From positions 57,716 to 121,715 of the forward strand of contig NZ_AKKA01000083.1 in NCBI RefSeq assembly GCF_000282035.1: DNA of 64,000 nt, read 5' to 3'. Shown here piece after piece: positions 34,956-43,561 of this stretch. The notes beneath the pieces were generated by a model, which saw nothing but the letters and a program-made list of their open reading frames with translations, had not been told where the DNA came from and ran no database searches. The position numbers and the translations under genes are program-made. How positions within the stretch are numbered: the stretch's first letter is position 1; every line of letters begins with the position of its first letter. This DNA comes from Rhizobium sp. CF122. GTDB taxonomy: Bacteria > Pseudomonadota > Alphaproteobacteria > Rhizobiales > Rhizobiaceae.

Positions 34956-36440
34956 TCACGGCGTCACCACAGCGAATGGGACGCTAAAGGGCGACAGTCC
35001 TGGCAACACTGTTCGAAAGCTAAACGGACCGTGCGTGTTAGGAGCGTGAACCTTGAAGCGCACCGTCACGGAACCGGATTGGTGCTCCTGTGTTGGCAGA
35101 CTTTCGATCAGTTGAGGTGGTCCGTCTGCGACGATCTCCAGGCGGAAGTTTGAGAGGTCGGCGTCAATGAGGTCAGGGCCGCCTTCCAAAGTTACAGTCA
35201 GCGTTAAAGCCTCATTAGAGGTCGCTATACGCGGAAATATATCCAGCCAACCTGACTTCACCTGATGCTGCTTCCCCTGAGAGTCCCAGATTGTTTGCTC
35301 GAAGCTGGAAGAGCCGGCCGTCCACTTTTTGTCCGACAGTGCGGCTCTCATTACTAGCTCAGGCCCCTCCCCCACGAACACTTTTTCATGCTCGCGCGAA
35401 GATATCTGAACTTGGGCCGGCACGCCGTTGGTTGCGCTAAACAACAAGACCGATCCGTCACCAGGAGAAAGCGTATGTCCAGTTACTTTGCCAGTTGAGG
35501 CATCGAAGAACACGCGCGACCAGGTTTCCAGAAATCCGTTTGCAATGAAATGGATTTTAGCCGAGTCGTCCGGCTGCATGGCTATCGATGAAGCAAATAA
35601 TGTCCTTAAACTGCGAGCATCGGCAAGATACCGATCAAGGGATTGCTTATACGGGCCGGTTCTGAAATCTTGGGGAATTGGCAAGCAGTCCCACAGCTCA
35701 TTGGACAACGCATCGACATATTGCGCTTTAGTTGCATTCCCATCGACGCTAAACCCGCAACACTCGCTGTACATGGGCAGTAATTGGTAAGTGGACGGGA
35801 AAGATAAAATTGTTGATTGGATTTCTGGCACCCCCCCGGAAAGCGCGTCGGGCCAGTTATCGAAGCCGTCAAAGATCCTCTCGAAGATTTTAGCTGATCC
35901 TTGGTGTGGTGTACCAAGCATAATGAGTTGGCTGACCCGATCGCGTCCGCCAAGCGATTGATAATATATCCTGGCCACCATGCCGCCCATGCTGTGCGCC
36001 ACTATATCGACTTTTTGGTCACCTCCAATTTGATCAATTCGATTCTTCAGTCGAATGGCGTTCTCAAAGTTGCTCAATCTCCAGTCATAGTCGAACCTGA
36101 TGATGTCTCCCTCTGTATAGCCTAAGCTTTCTAGAAAGTTTGTCAGTTCAACATAGACATCGGACTCCCAAAACAGCGGAATAACGCTTACGGTTTCGAT
36201 CAACCCACAGGGATGAATTCCGAAGTCCCGATCCTTTAGATTGGGCGGGAGGCGCAATGCTTTTATCCGCGATGCCGTGTAAGAGGCTCGGTCACCCCAT
36301 AGGACCTTACCTGAAGCATCGCAAAGCTTCGAACCCATTACACCTGGCACGATAATTACCGGCCTGGGCTTTGCGTGAGCCTGCCACGGAAATGCTAGTC
36401 CCAAGAATAAGCAAACAAAGAGCCCAATCAACCTTGCCAT
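34956..36440 (-). CDS. Secreted LCAT-like lipase/acyltransferase
   Basis: A signal peptide ends near residue 23 (QAHA). The mature protein begins with the LCAT-type block RPVIIVPGVMGSKLC. The nucleophile elbow AHSMGG holds Ser150; Asp328 (SPGDGSVL) and His351 (SREHEKVF) complete the triad. The C-terminal ~110 residues look like an immunoglobulin-type beta domain. LCAT/PDAT-family enzymes move or release acyl chains from phospholipids, so it may attack membranes. It is upstream of the protease gene on the same strand. Effector or surface defence use is inference. Confidence 0.82.
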   Translation of the reverse strand: MARLIGLFVCLFLGLAFPWQAHAKPRPVIIVPGVMGSKLCDASGKVLWGDRASYTASRIKALRLPPNLKDRDFGIHPCGLIETVSVIPLFWESDVYVELTNFLESLGYTEGDIIRFDYDWRLSNFENAIRLKNRIDQIGGDQKVDIVAHSMGGMVARIYYQSLGGRDRVSQLIMLGTPHQGSAKIFERIFDGFDNWPDALSGGVPEIQSTILSFPSTYQLLPMYSECCGFSVDGNATKAQYVDALSNELWDCLPIPQDFRTGPYKQSLDRYLADARSLRTLFASSIAMQPDDSAKIHFIANGFLETWSRVFFDASTGKVTGHTLSPGDGSVLLFSATNGVPAQVQISSREHEKVFVGEGPELVMRAALSDKKWTAGSSSFEQTIWDSQGKQHQVKSGWLDIFPRIATSNEALTLTVTLEGGPDLIDADLSNFRLEIVADGPPQLIESLPTQEHQSGSVTVRFKVHAPNTHGPFSFRTVLPGLSPFSVPFAVVTP

Positions 36441-36956
36441 TGTATATCATCCGTATCATCGAGGTTACCGGTCGTTCTCGAAATCCAGCCGTTTAGCAGG
36501 CGACTAGGTCTCGGGATGGTGCGTTAGTGCTCTCTCGATCTTCTTCATCGTGAGACTCGCCAAGCGCGGTTTTGATACGCTCTGAAGATACTGCGCGGGT
36601 CGCAGACACGCGCCTGACGTCCATGAAAGAATGTCTGCCACGCCGGCACAAAAGCAGATCGAAATCTACAGATGAGATAATGTTTATTATATTTCCCGGC
36701 AAAGACCGCGCCTCGTTACAGGCGGCCCCAAGTTTTTTCTGCGTTTTTACATTGCAAACGAATTGTATCCGCGAGCATTCTATGCGGCACTATCTAAAAA
36801 TGCAACTATTATGAAGTATACGCGTTGGGAACTGGCGTCCTCCGGTTGGTTGCGTGCAAAATATACCCTTAACAATTACAGATACATATATTTTCTTGCT
36901 TTTTAGAAGAATCTTGCGACACTTGTTGCGGGGGCATTTTATAGAGGGTCACTTCT
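36441..36956. other. AT-rich divergent promoter region
   Basis: These 516 bases separate the leftward lipase-protease genes from the rightward lipoprotein-peptide genes. Composition is AT-rich, with several TATAAT-like stretches. I see no gene; the short frames lack ribosome sites and homology. Confidence 0.5.
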
Positions 36957-37814
36957 TTGCATCACTTTCGCTCACTGAAAGTTGGAGTTGTTGCCTTAAC
37001 TTCGCTTTTAGTTGGTTGCGGAATCTATGTTCCGGAGAAGGATCCATTACGCGAGAACACTATTAGCGCTAAGAACAAGTCATCCTTGCAAGGCCGTGTC
37101 GAAGCCAATATTCTAGCAAACATCAGATGTGAGGTTACCAAGGGCCTTTTTAGGGCTGTCGCTTCGAAGAATGTTCCCTGGCTGACGACCTGGGGGGTTA
37201 CAATTTCACTCAACCTCACATGGGAAGAGCTGTCCAATCTCAGTCCTGGTCTGACCTATACCAAGCCTCTCGCTGGAACCAACTTCGCTACAATTGGTGG
37301 GGGCGTGTCGGGTTCCGCGCACGCAACGCGCACCGAAGCTATTACCCTCACCTGGGATAACGCAGTACTTCTTCAAGAGGCGAAGCTTACGCACAAAACC
37401 GATCCCACGCTCGATTGTTCGGTGACAGAAAAAGGAGTCACGGTTAATAGCAACCTGAAGATAGACGAGTTTATCTATGATAAGGCTTCAATCGCAGATA
37501 CGCCGACATCAAGCACCATGGGAAGTATGTATGCTCCGTTTAGTACTTTTCAGGAGACTCTGACTTTCGTCGTTTCTTTCGGTGGAGGTGTAACGCCAAC
37601 ATGGAACCTCACGAGATTTACGATCAATCCTGACGGTTCGTTCCTGGGGGCGACACGTACAAAAACAAGCCAAATTATCGTTACGCTCGGGCCGGTCGCA
37701 GCTCCAGCCTCGCCAGCGGGCATGGCCGAACTGGCGGCGCAAGCACAGATTCAACATGAGGCTGCCTTGTTGGGCGGATCGACGGCGGCAGCTATCATTA
37801 GTCAATCCCGTTAG
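36957..37814 (+). CDS. Lipoprotein of unknown function
   Basis: The 285-aa protein starts at TTG 36957 after AGAGGG. Residues 1-21 are a lipoprotein signal with lipobox LLVGC, Cys21 being the acylated residue. The mature part is mostly beta (VTISLNLTWEEL, AITLTWDNAVLL, TFVVSFGGGVTPTWNLTRF) with an Ala-rich C-terminal tail, which resembles nothing I can name. It is followed 17 bases later by a Cys-rich mini-protein gene with its own strong ribosome site. The pair is likely one transcript. Confidence 0.72.
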   Translation: MHHFRSLKVGVVALTSLLVGCGIYVPEKDPLRENTISAKNKSSLQGRVEANILANIRCEVTKGLFRAVASKNVPWLTTWGVTISLNLTWEELSNLSPGLTYTKPLAGTNFATIGGGVSGSAHATRTEAITLTWDNAVLLQEAKLTHKTDPTLDCSVTEKGVTVNSNLKIDEFIYDKASIADTPTSSTMGSMYAPFSTFQETLTFVVSFGGGVTPTWNLTRFTINPDGSFLGATRTKTSQIIVTLGPVAAPASPAGMAELAAQAQIQHEAALLGGSTAAAIISQSR

Positions 37815-37831
37815 AGTAGGAGGAAAATGTG

Positions 37832-38065
37832 ATGGCCAATGATCCAAAGGGGCCGAATGACGGATTGCCTTCGATTGATAAGGACTTAGGTATTAACATT
37901 AAGGGGATTACCTATTTCCCATTGAAAAACGTTCCTTCTGTAATTAATCCGTGCGCTGGAAAGACCAACGGCACGTCCTGCGGACCTGGTTGCATCTGCC
38001 AAGGCGGGCAGTGCTACTACACGCTCTTCAAAATTCAGGAGATGGGGATTAAATTTGAAGAGTGA
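37832..38065 (+). CDS. Small five-cysteine protein (knottin-like motif)
   Basis: I start at ATG 37832, eight bases after AGGAGG; a GTG one codon earlier is possible. The 77-aa product has no signal peptide. Its C-terminal third carries five cysteines at 41, 50, 54, 56 and 61, spaced as CAGKTNGTSCGPGC then ICQGGQC. This CxxxCxCxxxxC layout is like small disulfide-rich knots or metal-binding loops. It is the last gene after the lipoprotein. It could be a secreted peptide or precursor; export route and function are unknown. Confidence 0.7.
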   Translation: MANDPKGPNDGLPSIDKDLGINIKGITYFPLKNVPSVINPCAGKTNGTSCGPGCICQGGQCYYTLFKIQEMGIKFEE

Positions 38066-38088
38066 TCGATTGTCCGCTACGACGATGA

Positions 38089-39155
38089 TCATACGTCTGA
38101 ACTCTGTGCGGAAAAACAGCGGCAGATGGTTCCGAGTCGTGAACCCCTAGGGGCAGATTCCGGCTGAATTGAGTTCGAGCCTACATTGAAAACGTGAATT
38201 CGATAGAGCTGTACGGTCGCCGGTCCACAAACAAAAACTCCCGCTTGAGGATTTGTGCGAACTATGGTCGGAGGGCGAAAGCCTAGGTCAACGCTTTTAA
38301 GCCCTGGGCAACGGCGGTCTCCGATTTCCTCGATCGTCTCCTGTCGGTCTTCTCCTAAGCCCAACGATGTTAGCGCTGCTAGCGCGGGAGAAGGCAGCAC
38401 CTGCTCAGGATCATCAAGGCGTAGGCCATCGAGGAACTCGGACCAAAACTGATGTCTGGTTTCCCGTCTTTGTGCGCGAGCAGCAAGCCTCTCAGATGAA
38501 TCGGGGACGCCCACGGCTTCATCGTCACCATCATCTGGCTCTTCCACTATCATGCCTTCCAGTACCGAGACCACATTCCGGGCGATAGTTAGCGTCTTGG
38601 CGAGAACTCGAGGAACGATAATTCGAGAACCATCTGAGGTCCCATAGATTGGCAACTCCACGAGACCAAGCGTGAAATGCAGTCCGGCATGAGCCTGCAG
38701 GTATTCCGCAATGGCCTCAACCCCTTCCCCTATAACGTCACCATCGATGAGCAGCAGGAAGCGACCGCGGCGGAGATTGAAGGTCACGCATTGTTGAAGG
38801 CGACTTCATCAACGTCATGTCCGGCCCTCCCTTACGAGATAGAGAAGCACACTACCTTGCCGCCCCAGTCGTCGGCTTGCTTCACGCTGCAGGTCAGACG
38901 CGGACCATTTTGTTAGCTCTTTCTAATAGTCGAGGATCTGCCCAACGACTTCTCGGCGCCCCTCAGCGTTGCGCCACAGTTTGCATTCCACGAGAACCGG
39001 TGGTCCAGTTGGCGTTAGAAAACAATTGTCTATCGGGCCGGCCGGGCTTAATTCTCTGCAAACCGCGATCGGACGGCGAAAAGCGGATCAATCTCGGCCA
39101 TGGGAAGGCACGACAGGTGCCGGTGAATCAGTTCGTGTATTGACGCCTCCGTCAT
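38089..39155 (-). pseudogene. Decayed PD-(D/E)XK nuclease-like gene
   Basis: Minus-strand frames must be joined to read one protein. From 39155 a piece MTEASIHELIHRHLSCLPMA gives way, after a frameshift, to a segment with PVLVECKLWRNAEG (the ExK of a PD-(D/E)XK nuclease) and QILDY followed by an in-frame TAG, then KELTKWSASDLQR. After another shift, 38787-38089 continues NLRRGRFLLLIDGD, EYLQAHAGLHFTLGLVELPI and FWSEFLDGL. The order is that of an intact restriction-like nuclease, so it is a pseudogene, not several genes. The C-terminal ~60 residues look degenerate. Confidence 0.7.
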
Positions 39156-39301
39156 CCCATCGCCAACTCTTAAGCCAAGGGGCATGACCTTCGAGATCGA
39201 AAATTGATCCGGTGAAATGATAAGCGGCGCGGCATGTTGCCTTCCCACGCTCTACCTCCATGAAAGAAGGTGCACCCTGGGAGGTGCACCTCAAACAAAT
39301 A

Positions 39302-39739
39302 TCAGTAACGGTCTTCAACGATCGACGCTAGCGCCCTGCGGATCTCGTCAATCTCATCGTTGTTGCTCGGATCGTCGCTCATCCTCTCGAGATCAGCACG
39401 CAGCCGATCCAAAATGGCGATCGTCGCATTGATATTGCCGCGAGTGAGCTTTTCTTCGATTGATAGCGCGTCCCAATCATCAACGTCGAACAGAATAGCG
39501 CCACGGCTGTTGCGTTCGATAGCATAGCCGGAGTTGTCGCATTCCGGATAATGCTCCGCCACTTCACGATAAAATGCAGCACTCTTCGGATCGCTCTTGT
39601 CGAAGTTGCGCGCTACCGTCTCCCACAACTCCCGCTTCGACATCGTCATGCCGTGCAATCCAACCTTCTCAGTGACTTCCTTCGGATAGTCAAAGAGGTA
39701 GCATTCGCAATTGCCATCAGGCTTGTCAGTGTTTCCCAT
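39302..39739 (-). CDS. Unknown acidic 145-aa protein
   Basis: ATG 39739 follows AAGGAGAATACTTG. The protein is acidic (for example SDDPSNNDEIDEIRRALASI) with a mixed helical build and three early cysteines (GNCECYLFDYPKEVTEKVGL holds two). No family is recognised. It lies just upstream of the decayed nuclease gene on the same strand, 146 bp apart, and might once have been its partner. Confidence 0.6.
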   Translation of the reverse strand: MGNTDKPDGNCECYLFDYPKEVTEKVGLHGMTMSKRELWETVARNFDKSDPKSAAFYREVAEHYPECDNSGYAIERNSRGAILFDVDDWDALSIEEKLTRGNINATIAILDRLRADLERMSDDPSNNDEIDEIRRALASIVEDRY

Positions 39740-39918
39740 CAAGTATTCTCCTTGTGAACAAGGTCCGGCGTCCAGCCGGGCCTATTTCATGCGGAGATGA
39801 TGAGCCTGCGTCGGCGTGCACATTTCTCGGTTCTTTCTCACAGCGGTCGTATCTTGTTTTATAGCGGCTGACGCCTGTGATGCGCGAAAAAGTTGGAGTC
39901 CGGGGTCAGAACTCTCGA

Positions 39919-40194
39919 TCAGCGTAGTCTCCATTCGATCCCCGCACCGGTGACAACATCGTTTCCGGAGTGGGACGTCACGCTAAAGAGCATAGCGGTC
40001 AGTGGCAGTAGCGTTCGACCATTTCCTCGAACTTGACCGTCGAGAAGATACAGCAAGTAATCGACGGAAACCGCATTGCTGGTAAAGCCCAGCTTTGCAG
40101 CATGGGTGCCCGAAAAGTGGACATACAGCGGACCGCGCGCGTTATCGTTCGCCGCTAGGAGTTCTGAGTTCATTAACGTTCTACTCTCCCACAA
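39919..40194 (-). CDS. Hypothetical 91-aa protein
   Basis: The open frame starts MWESRTLMNSELLAANDNAR; the inner ATG at 40173 may be the true start (84 aa). It shows a possible beta-rich core (GPLYVHFSGTHAAKLGFTSN). No family or neighbour clue is present, so this is a weak call. Confidence 0.4.
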   Translation of the reverse strand: MWESRTLMNSELLAANDNARGPLYVHFSGTHAAKLGFTSNAVSVDYLLYLLDGQVRGNGRTLLPLTAMLFSVTSHSGNDVVTGAGIEWRLR

Positions 40195-40452
40195 TATTAC
40201 GGGCTACACAGATGGCAGCCTCGTTGACGCTCGTCTAAACCAAGCACTCCATTTGTCGGGGCGGTATTCCGAAAGGTCATTTGCCTCACCTCTTTTCGCT
40301 AATTTACTTGTAGCGGGTCTCGATGTGCGAACGCACATTTTCCTGTGTCATTTCCGCAACATCGACCTCGTATCACAATCAAGCGCTAGCCGGATCGTTC
40401 CTCAGCGCCTTAAAAGCCGACGACCCTCTGAAGGCCAACCCGGATTCCAAGA

Positions 40453-41685
40453 ATGCCCAGGCATCACCGCATTACATTGTACAGAAGCAAGCTACGTGAT
40501 GCGCCGATTGATCTTACATATGCAGAAGAGACTCTCAGGCGGTCACAGAAGCGTTTTCGCAATCGGAGAGTCCTGACCCCTGCAATTGATCTCGACGCCT
40601 ACCAGTGGGGCGCTGTGGTCGATTGGATCGACATCGAGTTCGAGCTGATACGGCGCACCCAGCATTGGAAGCTGAACGATCGGATCGAAGCTCGCACCGG
40701 CCGGAAGGAGTTTCCGGAAGCATTAGACTTGGGCGCTGGCAAGACGGCAACCCAATATAGGTTGCGGGTTCAAGAGCCCGATTTTGCGATCGTCCGGAAG
40801 GTGATGGAGGACATCGAGGCCGAGTATGGCTTGACGGCTCCGGCACGGGTGGTGGGGCTGGAGGTTAGTATAGATGCCTATCCGAGAACCGCGGGTGAGG
40901 AAGCCAGGGCGCGGTTACACGGCGTCTTGGTCCGGCACTTCTTTCCGACCACGGCGGTTCTGACTGGCGATAAGAAATGGCCACGCTTCGTTCCCGGGAT
41001 GATTGATGACACGGACCACATAGTCGGCCGGAATAAGGAGGACGTCACGCTTGATGTGATCGACCGAATGACGCCGAGCACGGATCGGCCGGTCCTCTAC
41101 GCATCAACTTTCTACGTCGGCGAAAAAGCGGACAAACGCGCGTTATGGCGAATCCAGAACAAAGTGCTGGACAAGCAGAACAAGGCGGCCGGCACCCGTG
41201 AAGTCTTGCCTGAAGATAGGAAACGGATTCGGATCGAGGTCGCTCTGGGACCTGATGGGTGCCGGGAAGCAGGTCTCCAGTCCTTTGAGACGATTGGCGA
41301 CTTCAAATTCACCAGGCTACAAAAGCTCTACTTTCAATTCGTGAAGCCTACATTCGGAGTATTCCCTCATGGAGGCGCTGGCGCTCACATATCAGCTGTC
41401 AGAAGGCAGGCAGAGGAGACACGTAGACAGCGGTTCTTGAATGCCGGCGTGTTAGGGCTCCAGATCAGGGAGGACGCCAGAGAAGAACTCAGAAGACTGG
41501 AAATGGCTAGCTTCACAAGCTGGCATAAATCACGCGGGAGCAAGATGCCTCGTAAAATCCGGACGGGCGCCGGACCATATGGAAGTATGGTGGCTTACGA
41601 GGAACTAGCGCGCATCGTTGAGCGCGCATTGAGCGGTCTACAAAAGAGAGTAAGGAGGGAGATGGTTAGGGTTGGTGTGAGATGA
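40453..41685 (+). CDS. Unknown 410-aa basic protein
   Basis: The product is basic, with many Arg/Lys residues, and ends in a strongly basic helix (GLQKRVRREMVRVGVR). The mid part alternates beta strands and helices (YRLRVQEPDFAIVRKVMEDI, GLEVSIDAYPRTAGEEARAR). The overall feel is that of a phage/plasmid replication or DNA-binding protein, but I see no diagnostic motif such as HUH or AAA. The start at ATG 40453 has only a weak ribosome site; a start further in is possible. It stands alone on the plus strand. Confidence 0.6.
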   Translation: MPRHHRITLYRSKLRDAPIDLTYAEETLRRSQKRFRNRRVLTPAIDLDAYQWGAVVDWIDIEFELIRRTQHWKLNDRIEARTGRKEFPEALDLGAGKTATQYRLRVQEPDFAIVRKVMEDIEAEYGLTAPARVVGLEVSIDAYPRTAGEEARARLHGVLVRHFFPTTAVLTGDKKWPRFVPGMIDDTDHIVGRNKEDVTLDVIDRMTPSTDRPVLYASTFYVGEKADKRALWRIQNKVLDKQNKAAGTREVLPEDRKRIRIEVALGPDGCREAGLQSFETIGDFKFTRLQKLYFQFVKPTFGVFPHGGAGAHISAVRRQAEETRRQRFLNAGVLGLQIREDAREELRRLEMASFTSWHKSRGSKMPRKIRTGAGPYGSMVAYEELARIVERALSGLQKRVRREMVRVGVR

Positions 41686-41999
41686 GGGGGTCAGAGGGCA
41701 TAGTATATCAAGTTATTAGGTCGCCACATCAAGTTTCGCGCAAACGCCTCCTATGCAAAGGTATGTCCGACACCCCACGATGACACAGGTCGGGAAAAAC
41801 TTGCACCAGAGAAGACAGTTCGACGGTCAATTTGAAAGCCTCAGGCCTTCTACCCGGGAACAGTGGTCAATGAAAATTCCGGCTTTTGACCTTCAGCGTT
41901 TGGATCTGCAGATCCGGAATATAGATATCCCGCACCTTCACTGCCGGCCTATCGCGTGATTCCAGAATTCCGGCCAGTCCTAACAGATCCGCGGACAGA
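41686..41999. other. Gap before the defence operon end
   Basis: These 314 bases lie between the convergent ends of the 410-aa gene and the PD-(D/E)XK gene. I see no gene or clear terminator; one 68-codon plus-strand frame is without support. Confidence 0.5.
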
Positions 42000-43520
42000 T
42001 CAAAGAGCTGCTGGGCACTGAGGTGAACGACTTCGCCTTCCTTGGATTCGGCCGTTGACTTGGCTATCGGAGCAGATCGACAGGAACGCCTCCGAAAAGT
42101 CTATCCTTGTCTTTTTGGCATTTGCCGAGATGTCATAGGTAAATATCATCATTCCTTCGGCCTCGACTGCCGACTGGAGAGTCTCGCTGGGCTTCCGCGG
42201 AAGAAGCAGGATTCGGCGATGGTCAGAAAGATCCAGCATTCGGCTATAGAGAATGAGCTGGCCCACCCCCTCGTAGATATCTGCTGCCGACGCGCTGGTC
42301 TTGATTTCGATGAGGATGTTTGAGGGCTCGGCGAAGATGATACCGTCGACTTCATAGCCTGCATCGTGACGAAGCTTTACAAGCTGGAGGCCGGAATGCT
42401 CCACCATGCGGCGCAGTGCAAGCCAGACCTCGCCCTGAAGCCTGAGTATCTCCCGTTCAGGATCGGCATCCCTCGCCTTCTTCAGAAACACGCCACCCTT
42501 CTCGTCCGACGCTAAGGTCGGTGGTGCGGGCAGCGGAAGAACGATGCCTTTAGATCGAAGACGAGCTTTGGCGCATGCATGTACAAAATCGCCGGTCTGC
42601 CGTCTGATCCTTTCGGCGCTGCCATCGATGTCCGCTACGACATACCAGTCTCGCGGGATATGGCTGGCAACGCCCTTTACGGCCACCGGCTCGAGCTCGC
42701 TCAACCTTCGAAACCGCAAGCCTTCGACTTCGCCGTCCGAATCCGGATTTGGGCGCAGTCGGCCCTGCCGGAGCACGAAGCGGCGCCCCTGCTCGTTGGT
42801 GGCGACACTGACCAGTCCATTTGGATCGGCCGCAGCCCTGGGAGCAATAATCTCAACCGACCATGGTTTTCCGGAGCTGCGCACCCCCAGCTGTACATTG
42901 AATGTGCCAGCTCGCTTGCCGGATGCCGATGCCTTCAGCATCACCGCTTCTTCACTCATCCAGAGCAGGCGGCCTCTGGCCGGGCGTGATCCGAGCTTCA
43001 ACGCCTCCAGCCATTCATCGAGGGCTGCGTCGATGTCAGAAAGCTTCGACATCATTGTCAGAGGCTGAGCCATGAAGCGGCCCGCCAGCACGAGCTCCAG
43101 CTCTGCGGCCTCCTTCGGAGTACCTGGCAGTATCACGGTGAGTGTCATCCTTCTCGTGGCATTGCCACCACTGGCCTGCTCACTCTCGATCCGGCCGCCG
43201 GCGTTTCCCAGCGCCTTCCGCAGCTTGACGCTGTCCCTGCCTCGAAGTCGCAGGGGGAACGGGAAGGCTCGGGGCTCGAAGCTCGGATCGATCCCTTTCT
43301 CAAGGACAAGTTTCATCACAGTGTCGCTGGTGATCCGCGCGCCCGCCAGCGTCGCGTCAAGTTCCGACAGTCTTTCGAGGACGATCTCCACACCAGCGCC
43401 ATACTGGGAATTGCGTCCACGTCCGTCCCCGGATTCGAAGGTGATCTCGAAGATTGGTTGCCCGCCGGCGACGCTGAAGGTTGCACGAAGCTCATTACCA
43501 TTGTTGTCGAGTGGTTTCAC
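42000..43520 (-). CDS. PD-(D/E)XK nuclease-domain protein at the end of the defence operon
   Basis: I start at GTG 43520 (MKPLDNNGNELRATF) after GGGG, 41 bases after the AIPR stop; the longer frame would overlap that gene. The result is 506 aa. Residues 30-75 (RNSQYGAGVEIVLERL, ARITSDTVMKLVLEKGI) look like the N-terminal head seen in some McrA-like restriction proteins. Two beta-rich repeats fill the middle. The C-terminal region has a PD-(D/E)XK site: Asp near 392 in GYEVDGIIF, then ILIEIKTSAS with Glu and Lys about 405-407, then a Q-containing helix (GVGQLILYSRML). It is probably the effector nuclease added to the MORC-type cassette. Confidence 0.72.
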   Translation of the reverse strand: MKPLDNNGNELRATFSVAGGQPIFEITFESGDGRGRNSQYGAGVEIVLERLSELDATLAGARITSDTVMKLVLEKGIDPSFEPRAFPFPLRLRGRDSVKLRKALGNAGGRIESEQASGGNATRRMTLTVILPGTPKEAAELELVLAGRFMAQPLTMMSKLSDIDAALDEWLEALKLGSRPARGRLLWMSEEAVMLKASASGKRAGTFNVQLGVRSSGKPWSVEIIAPRAAADPNGLVSVATNEQGRRFVLRQGRLRPNPDSDGEVEGLRFRRLSELEPVAVKGVASHIPRDWYVVADIDGSAERIRRQTGDFVHACAKARLRSKGIVLPLPAPPTLASDEKGGVFLKKARDADPEREILRLQGEVWLALRRMVEHSGLQLVKLRHDAGYEVDGIIFAEPSNILIEIKTSASAADIYEGVGQLILYSRMLDLSDHRRILLLPRKPSETLQSAVEAEGMMIFTYDISANAKKTRIDFSEAFLSICSDSQVNGRIQGRRSRSPQCPAAL

Positions 43521-43561
43521 ATCTACCCCTGCAAAGTTTGATGCCGACTGCCACGCGACTG

